Assembly (NCBI GenBank): GCA_910579865.1
Contig: CAJTXA010000017.1
Span: forward strand, 1-63,820
Origin: an uncultured Lachnospiraceae bacterium
Lineage (GTDB): Bacteria > Bacillota > Clostridia > Lachnospirales > Lachnospiraceae
Direction: 5' to 3'
DNA: 63,820 nt
The translations under genes and the position numbers were made by a program. Under the pieces are notes generated by a model. The model was not told the DNA's origin, searched no databases, and saw only the letters and a list, made by a program, of their open reading frames with translations. How positions within the stretch are numbered: position 1 is the first letter of the stretch; each line of letters begins with the position of its first letter. Shown piece after piece: positions 1-10,397 of the stretch.

Positions 1-1473
1 GAACATGACCGTGTAGAGTATAAAACAGGATGGAACCCTAATGATATTATTCATTCTATTTGTGCGTTTGCAAATGACTATGATAACACCAATGGCGGAT
101 ATATCGTCATAGGGGTAAAAGAGAGCAATGGTATGCCGGTATTTCCGTTAGAAGGTGTTCCGAAGGAAAAGCTAGATTCCATACAGCAGGAAATATTTCA
201 GTACTGTAATCAGATTATTCCAAGGTACATTCCAAGAATAGAAGTGGTTGATTATAAGAATGAAGGAACTTATCTGATATATCTATGGTGTTCGGCAGGT
301 GATAGTGGTCCTTATCAGGCGCCGAAATCAGTGTATGTTGAAAATGGCGAAAAAGCTGACAAAGGTTTGAAATATTGGATTAGACCGGCATCGCTTACTA
401 CAGATGTGAAACAGGACGAAATATCTGAGTTGTTTGATAAATTTAATTCCGTGCCATTTGATGATCGTGTCAATAGAAAGGCAAAAATTGATGATATCAT
501 GAGAGGATATCTTGAAGACTTTATCAGGAAGAGCAATAGTAGTCTGGTGATGGAACTGAATAGCAGTTCATTAGAGGAACTGCTGCTTGCACAGGAAGTT
601 GCAAATGAGACAGATACGGAATTAGATATCAGAAATATCGGTGTATTGATGTTTGCGGAACATCCGGAGAAGCTGATTCCGGGGGCATATATTGAGCTAA
701 TTCGATTTCATTCAGAAGAAGCCGAGGCATCGGATGATTTTACGGAAAAAATATTTACAGGACCAATATGGAGACAGGTTCAGGATGCTTTGAATTATAT
801 AAAGACAACTGTGATTGAGCAAAAAGTTGTAAAGGTTCAAGGTCAGGCAGAAGCAGAACGATATTTTAACTATCCATATAATGCATTGGAAGAAACATTG
901 GTAAATGCAGTATTTCATAAGTCCTATCGCGAGCCGGAGCCAGTGGAAATCCGTATATATGTGGATAGCATTCAGATACTCAATTATCCCGGACTTGCGA
1001 AATGGATTAATCTTGAACGTTTTGTATCAGGTAAAGTGAAAGGAAGGAAATACCGTAACAGAAGAATTGGGGAATTATTTAAGGAGATTGACTTATCTGA
1101 AAAAAAGGGAACAGGTATTCCTAAAATATTAAGAGAACTGAAACAAAATGGTTCACCGGAGCCTGAGTTTGATATGGATGAGGAAAGAACTTATTTGAAT
1201 GCGATTATTCGCATAAGAGACGGTTTTGAAAGAAAAGAGAAAATGTCCGAATCAATGTCCGAATCAATGTCCGAATCAATGTCCGAATTGGAAAGAGCAA
1301 GAATGCAGATTATTTTGATTTATCTGGAAACAAATAAAGAAATAAATAGTGCTGCTGCGGCAAAATTGCTGGAAGTTGAAATAAAGACGGCAAGCCGTTT
1401 GTTGTTGAAGGCTGAAAAGCTGAATATCCTTAAAGGCACAGGAAAAACAAAAAATAAGGTATATAAAAAATAA
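1..1473 (+). CDS. AlbA_2/Schlafen-type ATP-binding protein (5' partial)
   Basis: The frame is open from base 1, so the true start lies upstream of the window. The N-terminal part has the AlbA_2 (divergent AAA_4/Schlafen-like) pattern: a VEYK segment, then FAND and NGGYIVIGVKE. The middle carries a GHKL-type ATP-binding domain, seen as EETLVNAVFHKSYREP and, later, KKGTGIPKILRE. A winged-helix-like segment closes the protein after an unusual (MSES)n linker. Proteins of this kind are often encoded inside type I restriction-modification operons between hsdM/hsdS and hsdR. The hsdR remnant 400 bp downstream fits that arrangement and suggests hsdM and hsdS lie to the left. Its exact role is unknown; a regulatory or accessory DNA-binding role is inferred. 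Confidence 0.8.
   Translation, partial: EHDRVEYKTGWNPNDIIHSICAFANDYDNTNGGYIVIGVKESNGMPVFPLEGVPKEKLDSIQQEIFQYCNQIIPRYIPRIEVVDYKNEGTYLIYLWCSAGDSGPYQAPKSVYVENGEKADKGLKYWIRPASLTTDVKQDEISELFDKFNSVPFDDRVNRKAKIDDIMRGYLEDFIRKSNSSLVMELNSSSLEELLLAQEVANETDTELDIRNIGVLMFAEHPEKLIPGAYIELIRFHSEEAEASDDFTEKIFTGPIWRQVQDALNYIKTTVIEQKVVKVQGQAEAERYFNYPYNALEETLVNAVFHKSYREPEPVEIRIYVDSIQILNYPGLAKWINLERFVSGKVKGRKYRNRRIGELFKEIDLSEKKGTGIPKILRELKQNGSPEPEFDMDEERTYLNAIIRIRDGFERKEKMSESMSESMSESMSELERARMQIILIYLETNKEINSAAAAKLLEVEIKTASRLLLKAEKLNILKGTGKTKNKVYKK
1243..1290 (+). repeat. 12-bp tandem repeat encoding (MSES)n
   Basis: Three identical copies of ATGTCCGAATCA are followed by a fourth that diverges in its last bases (ATGTCCGAATTG). 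Each unit encodes Met-Ser-Glu-Ser. The unit is a multiple of three, so copy-number change would alter the linker length without shifting the frame. Confidence 0.9.
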
Positions 1474-1518
1474 AATATTTTGTTCTAAATAATATATGGA
1501 TTATTTAATAATGAAGGA

Positions 1519-1860
1519 GTGGAAGAAGATACAGTAATTAATATTCGAAAAATAGGTGAAAATGATTTGGTTAGTAAAAGAATTTTGAGTAAGAATTGGT
1601 TTGATATAGATATAAAACAGTTTGAACTTTATCATTTACTTTATAATGTGTTGATTATAGGGCATACAGACTATTGGACTGCTATGACAATGAGTTATGG
1701 GGATCAGTGTTCAAGTTTTTATACTTTGTTAAGATATTTTTCGACTTATGATAATTATGAGAAATATAGAAAGATAGATTCAAAACTTCATTCAGAATAT
1801 TTTAATTCAGCTTGTTGTGTGGAACTAGAACATTTTTATCAAGATTTTTATAAAATTTAA
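1519..1860 (+). CDS. hypothetical protein, about 113 aa
   Basis: I do not recognise a family. The frame encodes a small aromatic-rich protein (many Tyr, Phe and His; for example HTDYWTAM and YFSTYDNYEKY) with no predicted membrane segment. The start is uncertain: the GTG used here directly abuts an AAGGAG motif, leaving no normal spacing, so a downstream start or a truncated 5' end is possible. It sits between the AlbA_2 gene and the hsdR remnant and ends two bases before the hsdR leader. It may belong to the same former restriction operon, or be an insertion into it. Confidence 0.45.
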   Translation: MEEDTVINIRKIGENDLVSKRILSKNWFDIDIKQFELYHLLYNVLIIGHTDYWTAMTMSYGDQCSSFYTLLRYFSTYDNYEKYRKIDSKLHSEYFNSACCVELEHFYQDFYKI

Positions 1861-1877
1861 ATGTGGGAGAAAATAGT

Positions 1878-4490
1878 ATGTTATTTAATGAACACACATT
1901 AGAACTATCTATCATAGAATTGTTACAAAATAAAGGCTATATCCATCAGACAGGTAGCAAATTATTGCGTGAAAAGTCAGAAGTTCTGATAGTAGACGAG
2001 TTAAAAGAATATTTATGTACCCGATATGTTTCGGATGAACTGTCAGAAAGTGAGATTGACAGCATTATCCTCTCTTTGCGCACCGTAGGCAGAAATTTGT
2101 ATGAATCCAACAAAACAGTTCTGTCCATGATAATAGATGGATTTGTGCTTAATCGTGAGGATAGGAATAAAAAAGATATATTTATTGAGTTGATAAACTA
2201 TGAAGAACCAAAAAAGAATATCTTTAAGATTGTAAATCAGTTAGAAATAGAAGGATACAATTATCAGATTCGCATTCCTGATGGCATTATTTATGTGAAT
2301 GGACTTCCTCTTGTGGTATTAGAGTTTAAGACTGCAATACAAGAAAACACAACCATAATGGATGCATATACGCAGTTGACAGTCAGATATCAGAGAGATA
2401 TTCCAGAAATTTTCAAATACAATATATTCGTGGTTATTAGTGATGGTGCAAACAGTAAGTATGGTTCCCTATTTACCCCATATGAATTTTTTTACGCTTG
2501 GAGAAAGGTTCATGATAATGACAAGGAAATGGATGGTATTAATTCTTTATTTACAATGATAGATGGTCTGTTTGCACAGGACAGGCTTCTTGCAGTAATA
2601 AAGAACTTTATCTATTTTCCTGACGCTACAGACAAAAATACAAAAGTAGTGTGCCGATATCCACAATTTTTTGCCGCCAATAATTTGTATGAAAATGTGA
2701 AAGAACATATGAAACCACATGGCGATGGTAAGGGCGGTACATATTTTGGAACAACCAGATGCGGGAAAAGCTATACAATGCTTTTTCTTACCCGAATGAT
2801 TATGAAAAGCAGTTATTTCAAAAGTCCAACTATTTTAATTATTACGGATAGAACCGATTTAGATGACCAGCTTTCCAAACAATTTGTTGCATCGAAACAG
2901 TTTATTGGGGACAACAATGTAATAAGTATAGAGTCAAGGGATAAGCTGCGAGAAGAATTACAGGGCAAACCAAGCGGAGGAGTGTATTTGACCACCATAC
3001 AGAAATTTACGGAAGACACATAACTTTTAACAGACAAGTATAATGTGATCTGCATTTCGGATGAGGCACACCGTTCACAGATTAGCCTTGATATGAAGGT
3101 AAAAGTTACGGAAAAAGGCGTAAATAAAACATATGGTTTTGCCAAGTATCTGCATGATTCCTTACCAAATGCGACTTATATTGGTTTTACAGGAACGCCC
3201 ATTAATGCCACGGTGGAAGTATTTGGAGATATTGTCGGGTATCCATATACCATGACAGAGGCAGTGAAAGATGAAATAACGGTAAATCTTGTTTATGATA
3301 GACGGGCGGCAAAGGTAACATTGCGTGAGGATAAGCTGCGCAAGATTGAAAAATATTATGATAAATGTGCTAGTCTTGGAGTATCTGAAGAACAGATTGA
3401 GGAAAGTCAGAAAGCGGTGGCGCATTTGGATACGATTGTTGGTGAACCTGACAGGTTAAAAACAGTAGCAAAAGACTTTGTATTGCATTATGAGAAAAGA
3501 GTGGAAGAAGGTTCTACAGTTGCAGGCAAGGTAATGTTTGTATGTGCAAACAGACGGATAGCCTATGCGTTTTACTTGAATTTGATGGAACTAACTCCGT
3601 CCTGAATGGAAAGAAAAAAGGAAAGCGTCGGAGGGTGTGGAACTAACGAGAAAGAGGAAAAGGAATTAAAATCCATAGAAAAAGTATGTCTTGTTATGAC
3701 AAGAAATAAAGATGATGAAAAAGGACTTTATGAGATGTTGGGTACAAAAGAAGACAGGAAGGAATTGAACAGGCAATTTAAGAATGTAAAATCCAATTTT
3801 AAAATAGCGATTGTGGTTGATATGTGGTTGACGGGATTTGATGTGCCGTGTCTTGATACAATTTATATTGATAAGCCAATTCAGCAACATACATTGATAC
3901 AGACAATTTCCAGAGTGAACCGTGTCTATAAGGGCAAGGACAGAGGCTTGATTGTTGATTATATTGGTATCAAGAAAAATATGAATATTGCCGCAAATAT
4001 ACAAATTTTGAGAAGGAGGAACTGGATGACGTTAGTCAGGCGGTGCGTTTGGTACTGTTTAAACTGACAAAAGGAGAAGCACCGGATGTTTCCCAGATGA
4101 ATGCCAAAGTTCGTAAATTGCTGGATAGTGCAATACAGTCTGATGGTATTGAGGAACTATTTGAAATGGGGAAACATATAGATGTTGATATTTTCAGCGA
4201 TGCGTATATGGCAAGGATTGAAAAGATTCCTATGCCCAATACGAAGATTAAAGCATTGCAGAGATTGCTGTCTTATGCGATTGAGGAGTTTAAGCGGGTA
4301 AATAAAATCAAAAGTATTGAATTTGCTGAGAGAATGAAAGCAGTTGTAGAAACCTATAATAACCGAAGGAAAGATGAAGCATTTGCAAATAAGGTTCTTG
4401 ATGATGTGGCAAATCAGCTTGCGGATTTAATACAGGAATTGAAAGCGGAGAGAAATTCTTTTAAAGATGTGGCTATTGGGTACATACACT
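1878..4490 (+). pseudogene. hsdR: type I restriction enzyme R subunit (HsdR), multiply disrupted
   Basis: HsdR is the nuclease and translocase subunit of type I restriction systems. The pieces align in order. First is the PD-ExK nuclease (IRIPDGIIYVNG, then LVVLEFKTA), then a Walker A-like GTTRCGKSYT, the DRTDLDDQL motif, the SDEAHRSQ DEAH box, GFTGTPI, and the C-terminal helicase motifs DMWLTGFDVP and QTISRVNRVYKGKD. The ATG at 1878 is preferred over the GTG at 1863. Lesions: an in-frame TAA at 3021-3023, where the family usually has Glu; compensating frameshifts between about 3590 and 3655, where the +1 frame reads RPEWKEKRKASEGVELT; another frameshift near 4000-4020, where KYTNFEKEELDDVSQAV lies in a different frame; and loss of the normal C terminus after about 4485. 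No functional restriction subunit can be made. Confidence 0.9.
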
Positions 4491-4494
4491 TAAA

Positions 4495-4656
4495 ATGTTT
4501 TTCGAAGAATTGGAAACTCTTGGTCTTTCCGAACTGATTCCAAAGCCTGCATCTAAAAAGCGTAGACGAAAGCTTAAATCAAAGGATGAAACTGAACAAA
4601 AACCTAAGTGTCCTCGTGGGAAATCAGGAAAGGATGCAAGCCAGTCTGCCGAGTAG
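4495..4656 (+). other. 53-codon open fragment of unknown origin
   Basis: An ATG-initiated frame encodes FFEELETLGLSELIPKPA followed by a very basic tail (KKRRRKLKSK and similar). It overlaps the end of the hsdR remnant in another frame and does not resemble the HsdR C terminus. It may be the tail of a foreign gene joined to hsdR by deletion or recombination. No clear ribosome binding site is visible, so I do not claim it is expressed. Confidence 0.25.
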
Positions 4657-4880
4657 ATATAGTCTGACAGATTAGGAAACTTTTATTTCATTATATACAA
4701 CTTTTTGATGGGATAAAAAGTAAAGACAAAAAGATAACTTTCAGGGTATACACTTTAGACTAGTTTAGTAGCACATTGAACATGGATTTAGCTGGTAGTG
4801 GTTGAGTTATGTCTTGGGAGTTGGTAAACATCCAAAATAATATATTATATATTCGAATTAAGAATGGAAAGGTGGATAAT

Positions 4881-7544
4881 ATGGCAAAACTCAAAATTTA
4901 TAAAGGAAAAGAATTTAAAGTGTATGTGACAGATAATATTCAAGAGGATGATTTGTTTTTTGATGAATATAGAAAAGCTGCGGAAATGCTTAGCGAAATA
5001 GTGAAATATGATAGAAAAAACGATAATAGATTAAAATTGGAATATGAGAATAATATAATTGCTTTTTGTGGGGAGAGAGGCGAAGGAAAAAGTAGTGTAA
5101 TGCTGTCTTTTGTGGAAACGATGAGGAGTAATAGCAAAAAAAGTCAGAAAGTTTTTGAAGATTTTAATGGAATTGAAAATGTACATTTTTCTGAACCGAT
5201 TATTGTAGATCCTTCTTTATTTGATGGAACACATGGTATTCTTGATGTTGTTTTGGCTAAAATTTATAATGAAGTTGATTGTATTAAGAAAAATAGTCAA
5301 ATGGATAAATTAAATGAATATGAAAAGATTATTGCTCAGTTTCAAAAAGTATACAAATATGTCCTTCTTATAAATAATCAAAAGAAAACATTGGATGACG
5401 AATATGATTATGAGGGAGATATCGGTCGTTTGGTACGTCTTGGAGACAGCACTAATTTAAAAAGTGAATTGAGTGCTCTGATTGATATGTATCTTAAGTT
5501 TGAAATGTGTGATAAAAGTGCAATGGAAAAAAGTAAGCTTGTGATAGCTATAGATGATTTGGATTTATGTAGTAACAAAGTATATCAGATGACCGAAGAA
5601 ATAAGGAAGTATTTGATTCTGCCCAATGTGATAATTGTAATGGCTCTAAGAATTGAACAGCTCGAGGATTGCATATGCGAAAAAAATGCAAGAGATTATA
5701 CAGTGAGCATTGATCGGTTCAATGACAACAATCGACTAAAAAATGATATTATTATTATGTCTGAAAAGTATGTGAATAAGCTCATTCCAAAAGCGAGAAG
5801 GATATACCTTCCACGAATAGGAAGCTTTCAAAAATTAGCTGTAAAATATATTGATGATAGGAATGGGGGAGAAAAAATTTTTTGGGAAACGGAAAAACAA
5901 CAGGATGTTATTGCGGCGATGAGAAAATTGATTTACGAAAAAACAGGGATAATTCTATTACCTAAAGAGATGGGAAAAAATATTTTATTTTCTGACAACC
6001 TTCGTGAAATGGTAAATTTGATGGTATTCTTATTAAAAATGCCAGATGCAGATGCAGGCAGTGAGAGGCAGTATCAAAATATTGTTGAGCTGGAGGAGTA
6101 CTTTGATCGGGAATGGGAGCATAATACTGTTTTAATACAGGACAGAGAAGAGTTTGAGGCATTGAAATGTGCTGATATTGATAGTGTAAACGATGAGGCT
6201 TTGTGGTTTATTCAAAAGAGTTTTTATGAAGTTCAAAATAGAAAAGATCCAATACTGGCAAATTATTATACTGAGACAAACAATAAGTTTACTTTGATAA
6301 TAGGATGGTTTAATACAGTAGATTTTGGACTGAGTGATGTATATCGAAAGGCAAGAGTATATTGTATAAAGGTTTTTTATACATTTATGATACATAAAAT
6401 GTTATCAAGAGATATGTCGAAAGATTTGATAAAGTTTATTGGTGGGTATATATGGTGTGGCTCATTTAAAAGTATCTTACCTAGTATAAAGGAAACAAAT
6501 ATTGATAGATCAAGATTTTCTATAAAGACACAAGATATATATAATGGGATAATACAATATTTGGATAATGATGCAGCACATATTGAATTAACTTATGGAA
6601 AGAATAATTCCATAAGTGTACCTAATGTACCAAAAGAAGATAAAAGGGAAGTTTATATTTGGGCATGGATTTTGACGGCATTGTTTGCAAATAATTATTA
6701 TACAAACAATTATCAATTGACTTTTATAACAAATGGAACTATTGTGTGGGGAAATTCTAATACACATAAACATGTGCATGTTAGCCTTGAAAATTATATT
6801 GTTGCATTGTTTAATATAGATTCTATTTTGGAAAAAGTAAACTTTGAAGCATTAGGAGCAGGCAGTGAGATAAAAAATTATATTGAGGTGATAAAAGATT
6901 GTAACAAAGAAGGTATTCAATTTATGCGAGAGGTCATATCCAATTTGGATATTGTTACATCTATATTAGATTATTGCAGGTCAAATGCGGATGTTAAATC
7001 TGGTTCAGAAAATGAAACAAATCGTACTGAAAAACTGGTCAGAAAATTTTTTGAGAATATGATAAAATATATGGAACAGTATGGTGTACAATGTGATATT
7101 TTATCCCTGACAGATTTTTCCCTGTCTAAGGATAAAAAAATTAATGTGTGTAAATTATATGCAATTCTTACGGATATTGTCAAAACTTATGAAGAAACCA
7201 CCAATAAAGTGAATCGTGAAGGTGAACGGCTTATGTTGGAATTTAGGGAAAAATTGAAAGTTACGCCTTTTCCTGAGCAATGGGATACACATAGTCAAAA
7301 GGCATCGTCTTATTTAAAAACAGCCACCGCAGCGAATGCAAAAAAGAATCTGGAATATCTTGCTGCGAATATACAGCGATATATAGGGGAAAACAAAAAG
7401 GAACCATATGGACTTAATACAGAAGCGTTATGCGACTTATATGGAAAGGTTTTAAAATTGTATTTGTCAAATGAAAATGCACAAATACCAGATGAATTGA
7501 GAAATGATTATAAACGAATGGCTGCAATACAGAGTAAGCTATAA
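4881..7544 (+). CDS. rdrA: RADAR anti-phage system ATPase RdrA
   Basis: RdrA is the ATPase partner of the RADAR defence system; it assembles with RdrB to trigger adenosine deamination during phage infection. The 887-residue product has a KAP/STAND-like P-loop (GERGEGKS, residues 64-71) and a Walker B segment LVIAIDDLD (Asp225-Asp226), followed by a long helical C-terminal part, as expected for a family of about 900 residues. The ATG at 4881 is chosen because GAAAGGTGG lies a few bases upstream; the frame extends to 4809 without another good site. rdrB follows after 26 bp, so the two are almost certainly one transcript. The call rests on the ATPase plus the adjacent giant deaminase. RdrA sequence alone is divergent and could be called only a KAP-like P-loop NTPase. 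Confidence 0.82.
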   Translation: MAKLKIYKGKEFKVYVTDNIQEDDLFFDEYRKAAEMLSEIVKYDRKNDNRLKLEYENNIIAFCGERGEGKSSVMLSFVETMRSNSKKSQKVFEDFNGIENVHFSEPIIVDPSLFDGTHGILDVVLAKIYNEVDCIKKNSQMDKLNEYEKIIAQFQKVYKYVLLINNQKKTLDDEYDYEGDIGRLVRLGDSTNLKSELSALIDMYLKFEMCDKSAMEKSKLVIAIDDLDLCSNKVYQMTEEIRKYLILPNVIIVMALRIEQLEDCICEKNARDYTVSIDRFNDNNRLKNDIIIMSEKYVNKLIPKARRIYLPRIGSFQKLAVKYIDDRNGGEKIFWETEKQQDVIAAMRKLIYEKTGIILLPKEMGKNILFSDNLREMVNLMVFLLKMPDADAGSERQYQNIVELEEYFDREWEHNTVLIQDREEFEALKCADIDSVNDEALWFIQKSFYEVQNRKDPILANYYTETNNKFTLIIGWFNTVDFGLSDVYRKARVYCIKVFYTFMIHKMLSRDMSKDLIKFIGGYIWCGSFKSILPSIKETNIDRSRFSIKTQDIYNGIIQYLDNDAAHIELTYGKNNSISVPNVPKEDKREVYIWAWILTALFANNYYTNNYQLTFITNGTIVWGNSNTHKHVHVSLENYIVALFNIDSILEKVNFEALGAGSEIKNYIEVIKDCNKEGIQFMREVISNLDIVTSILDYCRSNADVKSGSENETNRTEKLVRKFFENMIKYMEQYGVQCDILSLTDFSLSKDKKINVCKLYAILTDIVKTYEETTNKVNREGERLMLEFREKLKVTPFPEQWDTHSQKASSYLKTATAANAKKNLEYLAANIQRYIGENKKEPYGLNTEALCDLYGKVLKLYLSNENAQIPDELRNDYKRMAAIQSKL

Positions 7545-7570
7545 AATAATATGCAATAAGGAGACGTAGG

Positions 7571-10069
7571 GTGGATACTGAACGAGGGAACATGGAAATA
7601 TTGTTTCAAAAAATACCATATTACCATATATTTGATAAGCATTTAAAGCATAACTATAAAATGGTAAATAGACAACTGTATTTTCAATATGCCAAGGATG
7701 TATTTAGCTTTAATTCGGAAGATGAAATAAGAAATAAATACCTTTATCTTGAACAGGTGGTAAAGAAAGGCAATGTTTTCTCTACAATTATAGATTTTGC
7801 AAAAAAGGTTCTGATATATGATGGTAATGAAATAAAATGCAGGATCGATGAAATGCTTCGTTGGAGGGAGATTTCTTTCCAGCTGGGACAAGATTTGTTT
7901 ACATGTGCTTACTTGGCTGATAATGATGTGAAAAGAGGGAACGATTCGGAATATTTTGCATGGATTCCTATTATACGAAGTGATGATATGAGACTGCATA
8001 ATATATTAAAGAAAGGCATTGCAGATAATCATTTTCATTTAAATGGCTCAACAAAGATATTCGAACTTAATTGGATCTGTCTAATGAATATTATAGAGAA
8101 CAGGCGGCATGATTTTAAAAAACTTCCAGATATACTACAGATGCGGCGTATGGATACAATTGGTTTCAAACAGCAAAATGTAACGTTGTATGAAGAATGT
8201 CAGGAAGCTGCATTTTATAGAATATATCTTTTTGCATACATTAAAAAAGATATATATTTGATGGACAAGACAAAAGAAATATATGGTTGGATATCTAAAG
8301 GAATAGATATTAGCACAATGCTTTCCAATATTCAGGATATTATCACACTGGCGAAGCATATATATGGAGCAATTGTAGAGGATGAGCATATTTTAGACTA
8401 TGCTTTTGAAAAAAATATGTACTTTAAAAACAATAATAACTGTCGCCTGCTTTCGGGTGAACGAAAATTTTTGTATGATTGTTTTAAGGCAGTGATAATG
8501 GGACAGTTTGATGATACACTATGTAATATTTTTTACAAATATATATCTATCAGGACACAATTCAGGGGAGAATTGATTCAGGTGAACAGACAGGTTGGAT
8601 TTGCAAATTTTAGCAATTATGAAGTGCGAAAGGAAGCATTTATCGAAGGAATACATATGTATGAGAAAGAACTTGTTCGACTAGCTATAAATGAATCATT
8701 ATCAAAAGATTATATGGATTCTTTGGAGGCTCGGATATGTCCGAGTGATACACCGTCAAAATTATATAAGAAAATTGTTAGAAATGAAAAATGGATAGAT
8801 AAAGATAGTTATGATAAGCTTATATATGTTTTGCATTTCCCTAAAAGAGAGGATACTATTTTTGAAAACAGCAGACCAAGACATTATAAACTGCGGAATT
8901 CCGTCCGAATAAAATCAGAAAGTATTGCGAAATTATTAATGAGTGGAACAAACATAAATAAAAAGATCAAAGGAATTGATGCATGTGCAAACGAGATTAA
9001 TTGCAGACCAGAAGTATTTGCACAGAGTTTTAGATTTTTATCAGATATTATGTTTGAAAGTGAGTATGTCAATAATAATCTGAAACAGAAGATAACAACA
9101 AAACTTCATATGACATATCATGTAGGAGAAGATTTTTTGGATATAGTGGATGGAATCAGGGCAATTGATGAAGTTTTGCTTTTTTGTGGACTAGGCAGAG
9201 GAAGCCGAATTGGGCATGGTCTTGCACTTGGAATTGATCCCTATACGTATTATTGCTATAAGGGAAAAACATTAGTAATGGAAAAGCAGAGGGTACTTGA
9301 TAATATTGTCTGGTTTTTATGTAGAGCAGATGAATTTGACATTCATGTTGATAAAAGTTTGAGAATGGAATTGGAGGGTACATTTTATAAATTATATAAA
9401 GAACTTTATAGCCATATTATAGATCATGATATATCTATATTGGAATATTATTATAGCTGGAAATTAAGAGGAGACAAGCCGGAATTGTATTGGCTGTTTT
9501 CAGATGATATTGAGGGAGAAGTTAAAATAAATGATAAAGCTGCTGTTAAATATGAGAGATATGGATTTAACCATCGAATAAGAAATATTGATAGTTTAAG
9601 AAAGATAGATGATATAAGAAAAATATACCATGCATATCATTTTGATAAAAGGGTTAGGGAGTATGGAAATGAAATAATTATTCAAAAAGTGGACAGAAGA
9701 TATGCTGATGTGGTAAAACAGCTTCAAGATAGCATCATTCATCAATTGGTTATGGATGGTATAGGCATAGAAACAAATCCATCATCAAATTATCTTATAG
9801 GTACAATCACGAAATATGATGAGCATCCTATATTAAGATTTAATTCAAGGAAGTTGGAAAGTAGGGCAAAGGATATGTCTTTAAGTGTGTCAGTTAATAC
9901 GGATGATCAGGGAGTGTTTGATACATTACTGGAAAATGAGTATGCACTTATGACATTGGCATTGAAAAAAGCAAAGGATGAAAATGGGAAGTATAGATAC
10001 GATATTGAAGACATTTATGAATGGATTGATTATGTTAGGAGTATGGGGATTGAACAAATCTTTAGGTGA
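7571..10069 (+). CDS. rdrB: RADAR anti-phage system adenosine deaminase RdrB
   Basis: RdrB is a large divergent adenosine deaminase that forms a shell with RdrA and converts adenosine in RNA and/or (d)ATP to inosine forms, stopping phage growth. All signature residues of the ADA superfamily can be placed in the 832 residues: the zinc-binding HFH at His154/His156, the HVGE motif (His517-Glu520, catalytic Glu), the third zinc His in RIGHG (His549) and the NTDD aspartates (778-779). The product is more than twice the length of ordinary ADA, as is typical of RdrB. A GTG at 7571 with AAGGAGA upstream is used; ATG 7592 is an alternative. No lesions are visible, so the system looks intact. I see no membrane-type accessory gene (rdrC/rdrD-like) directly downstream. 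Confidence 0.88.
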   Translation: MDTERGNMEILFQKIPYYHIFDKHLKHNYKMVNRQLYFQYAKDVFSFNSEDEIRNKYLYLEQVVKKGNVFSTIIDFAKKVLIYDGNEIKCRIDEMLRWREISFQLGQDLFTCAYLADNDVKRGNDSEYFAWIPIIRSDDMRLHNILKKGIADNHFHLNGSTKIFELNWICLMNIIENRRHDFKKLPDILQMRRMDTIGFKQQNVTLYEECQEAAFYRIYLFAYIKKDIYLMDKTKEIYGWISKGIDISTMLSNIQDIITLAKHIYGAIVEDEHILDYAFEKNMYFKNNNNCRLLSGERKFLYDCFKAVIMGQFDDTLCNIFYKYISIRTQFRGELIQVNRQVGFANFSNYEVRKEAFIEGIHMYEKELVRLAINESLSKDYMDSLEARICPSDTPSKLYKKIVRNEKWIDKDSYDKLIYVLHFPKREDTIFENSRPRHYKLRNSVRIKSESIAKLLMSGTNINKKIKGIDACANEINCRPEVFAQSFRFLSDIMFESEYVNNNLKQKITTKLHMTYHVGEDFLDIVDGIRAIDEVLLFCGLGRGSRIGHGLALGIDPYTYYCYKGKTLVMEKQRVLDNIVWFLCRADEFDIHVDKSLRMELEGTFYKLYKELYSHIIDHDISILEYYYSWKLRGDKPELYWLFSDDIEGEVKINDKAAVKYERYGFNHRIRNIDSLRKIDDIRKIYHAYHFDKRVREYGNEIIIQKVDRRYADVVKQLQDSIIHQLVMDGIGIETNPSSNYLIGTITKYDEHPILRFNSRKLESRAKDMSLSVSVNTDDQGVFDTLLENEYALMTLALKKAKDENGKYRYDIEDIYEWIDYVRSMGIEQIFR

Positions 10070-10397
10070 AGTTTGAAAAGAGGTGTCGGGAAGAGCAGGT
10101 GCCGTAAGGATTGTTAAAAAACTTAATGAGAAAGACACTCCTATTTTTGGGCAACCTATTTATTGATTAAATGAGTTGAAGTAATTAGGATTCAAAAGTC
10201 AATTTTAGAGTGGGACATGTTAAATAAAGATTTTCTTTGTACAATTACTTTTAGAACACATGAGAAAAGTATTTTTAAGAATTATAAAGAAAGCATTATT
10301 TCTTTAGCATGGCGAAGTATATAAGCAGGTATAAGATCCTTAGAAGCATTTAAGTAGAAATTGGTAAGAAAGGGTACTGAGAAAGCGGGTGATAAGT
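10070..10397 (+). other. intergenic stretch after RADAR
   Basis: There is no convincing gene. A GTG frame at 10083-10166 encodes 27 residues that look protein-like (GRAGAVRIVKKL, then DTPIFGQPIY) and may be a fragment of a lost gene. The remainder is AT-rich with stops in all frames. Confidence 0.4.

Noticed and set aside
1243..1290. CRISPR-like repeat
   Set aside because: Direct repeats of 12 bp without spacers, in frame within a gene; not a CRISPR array.
10083..10166. Third RADAR gene (rdrC/rdrD-like)
   Set aside because: Only 27 codons with no membrane helix; probably a fragment of another gene.
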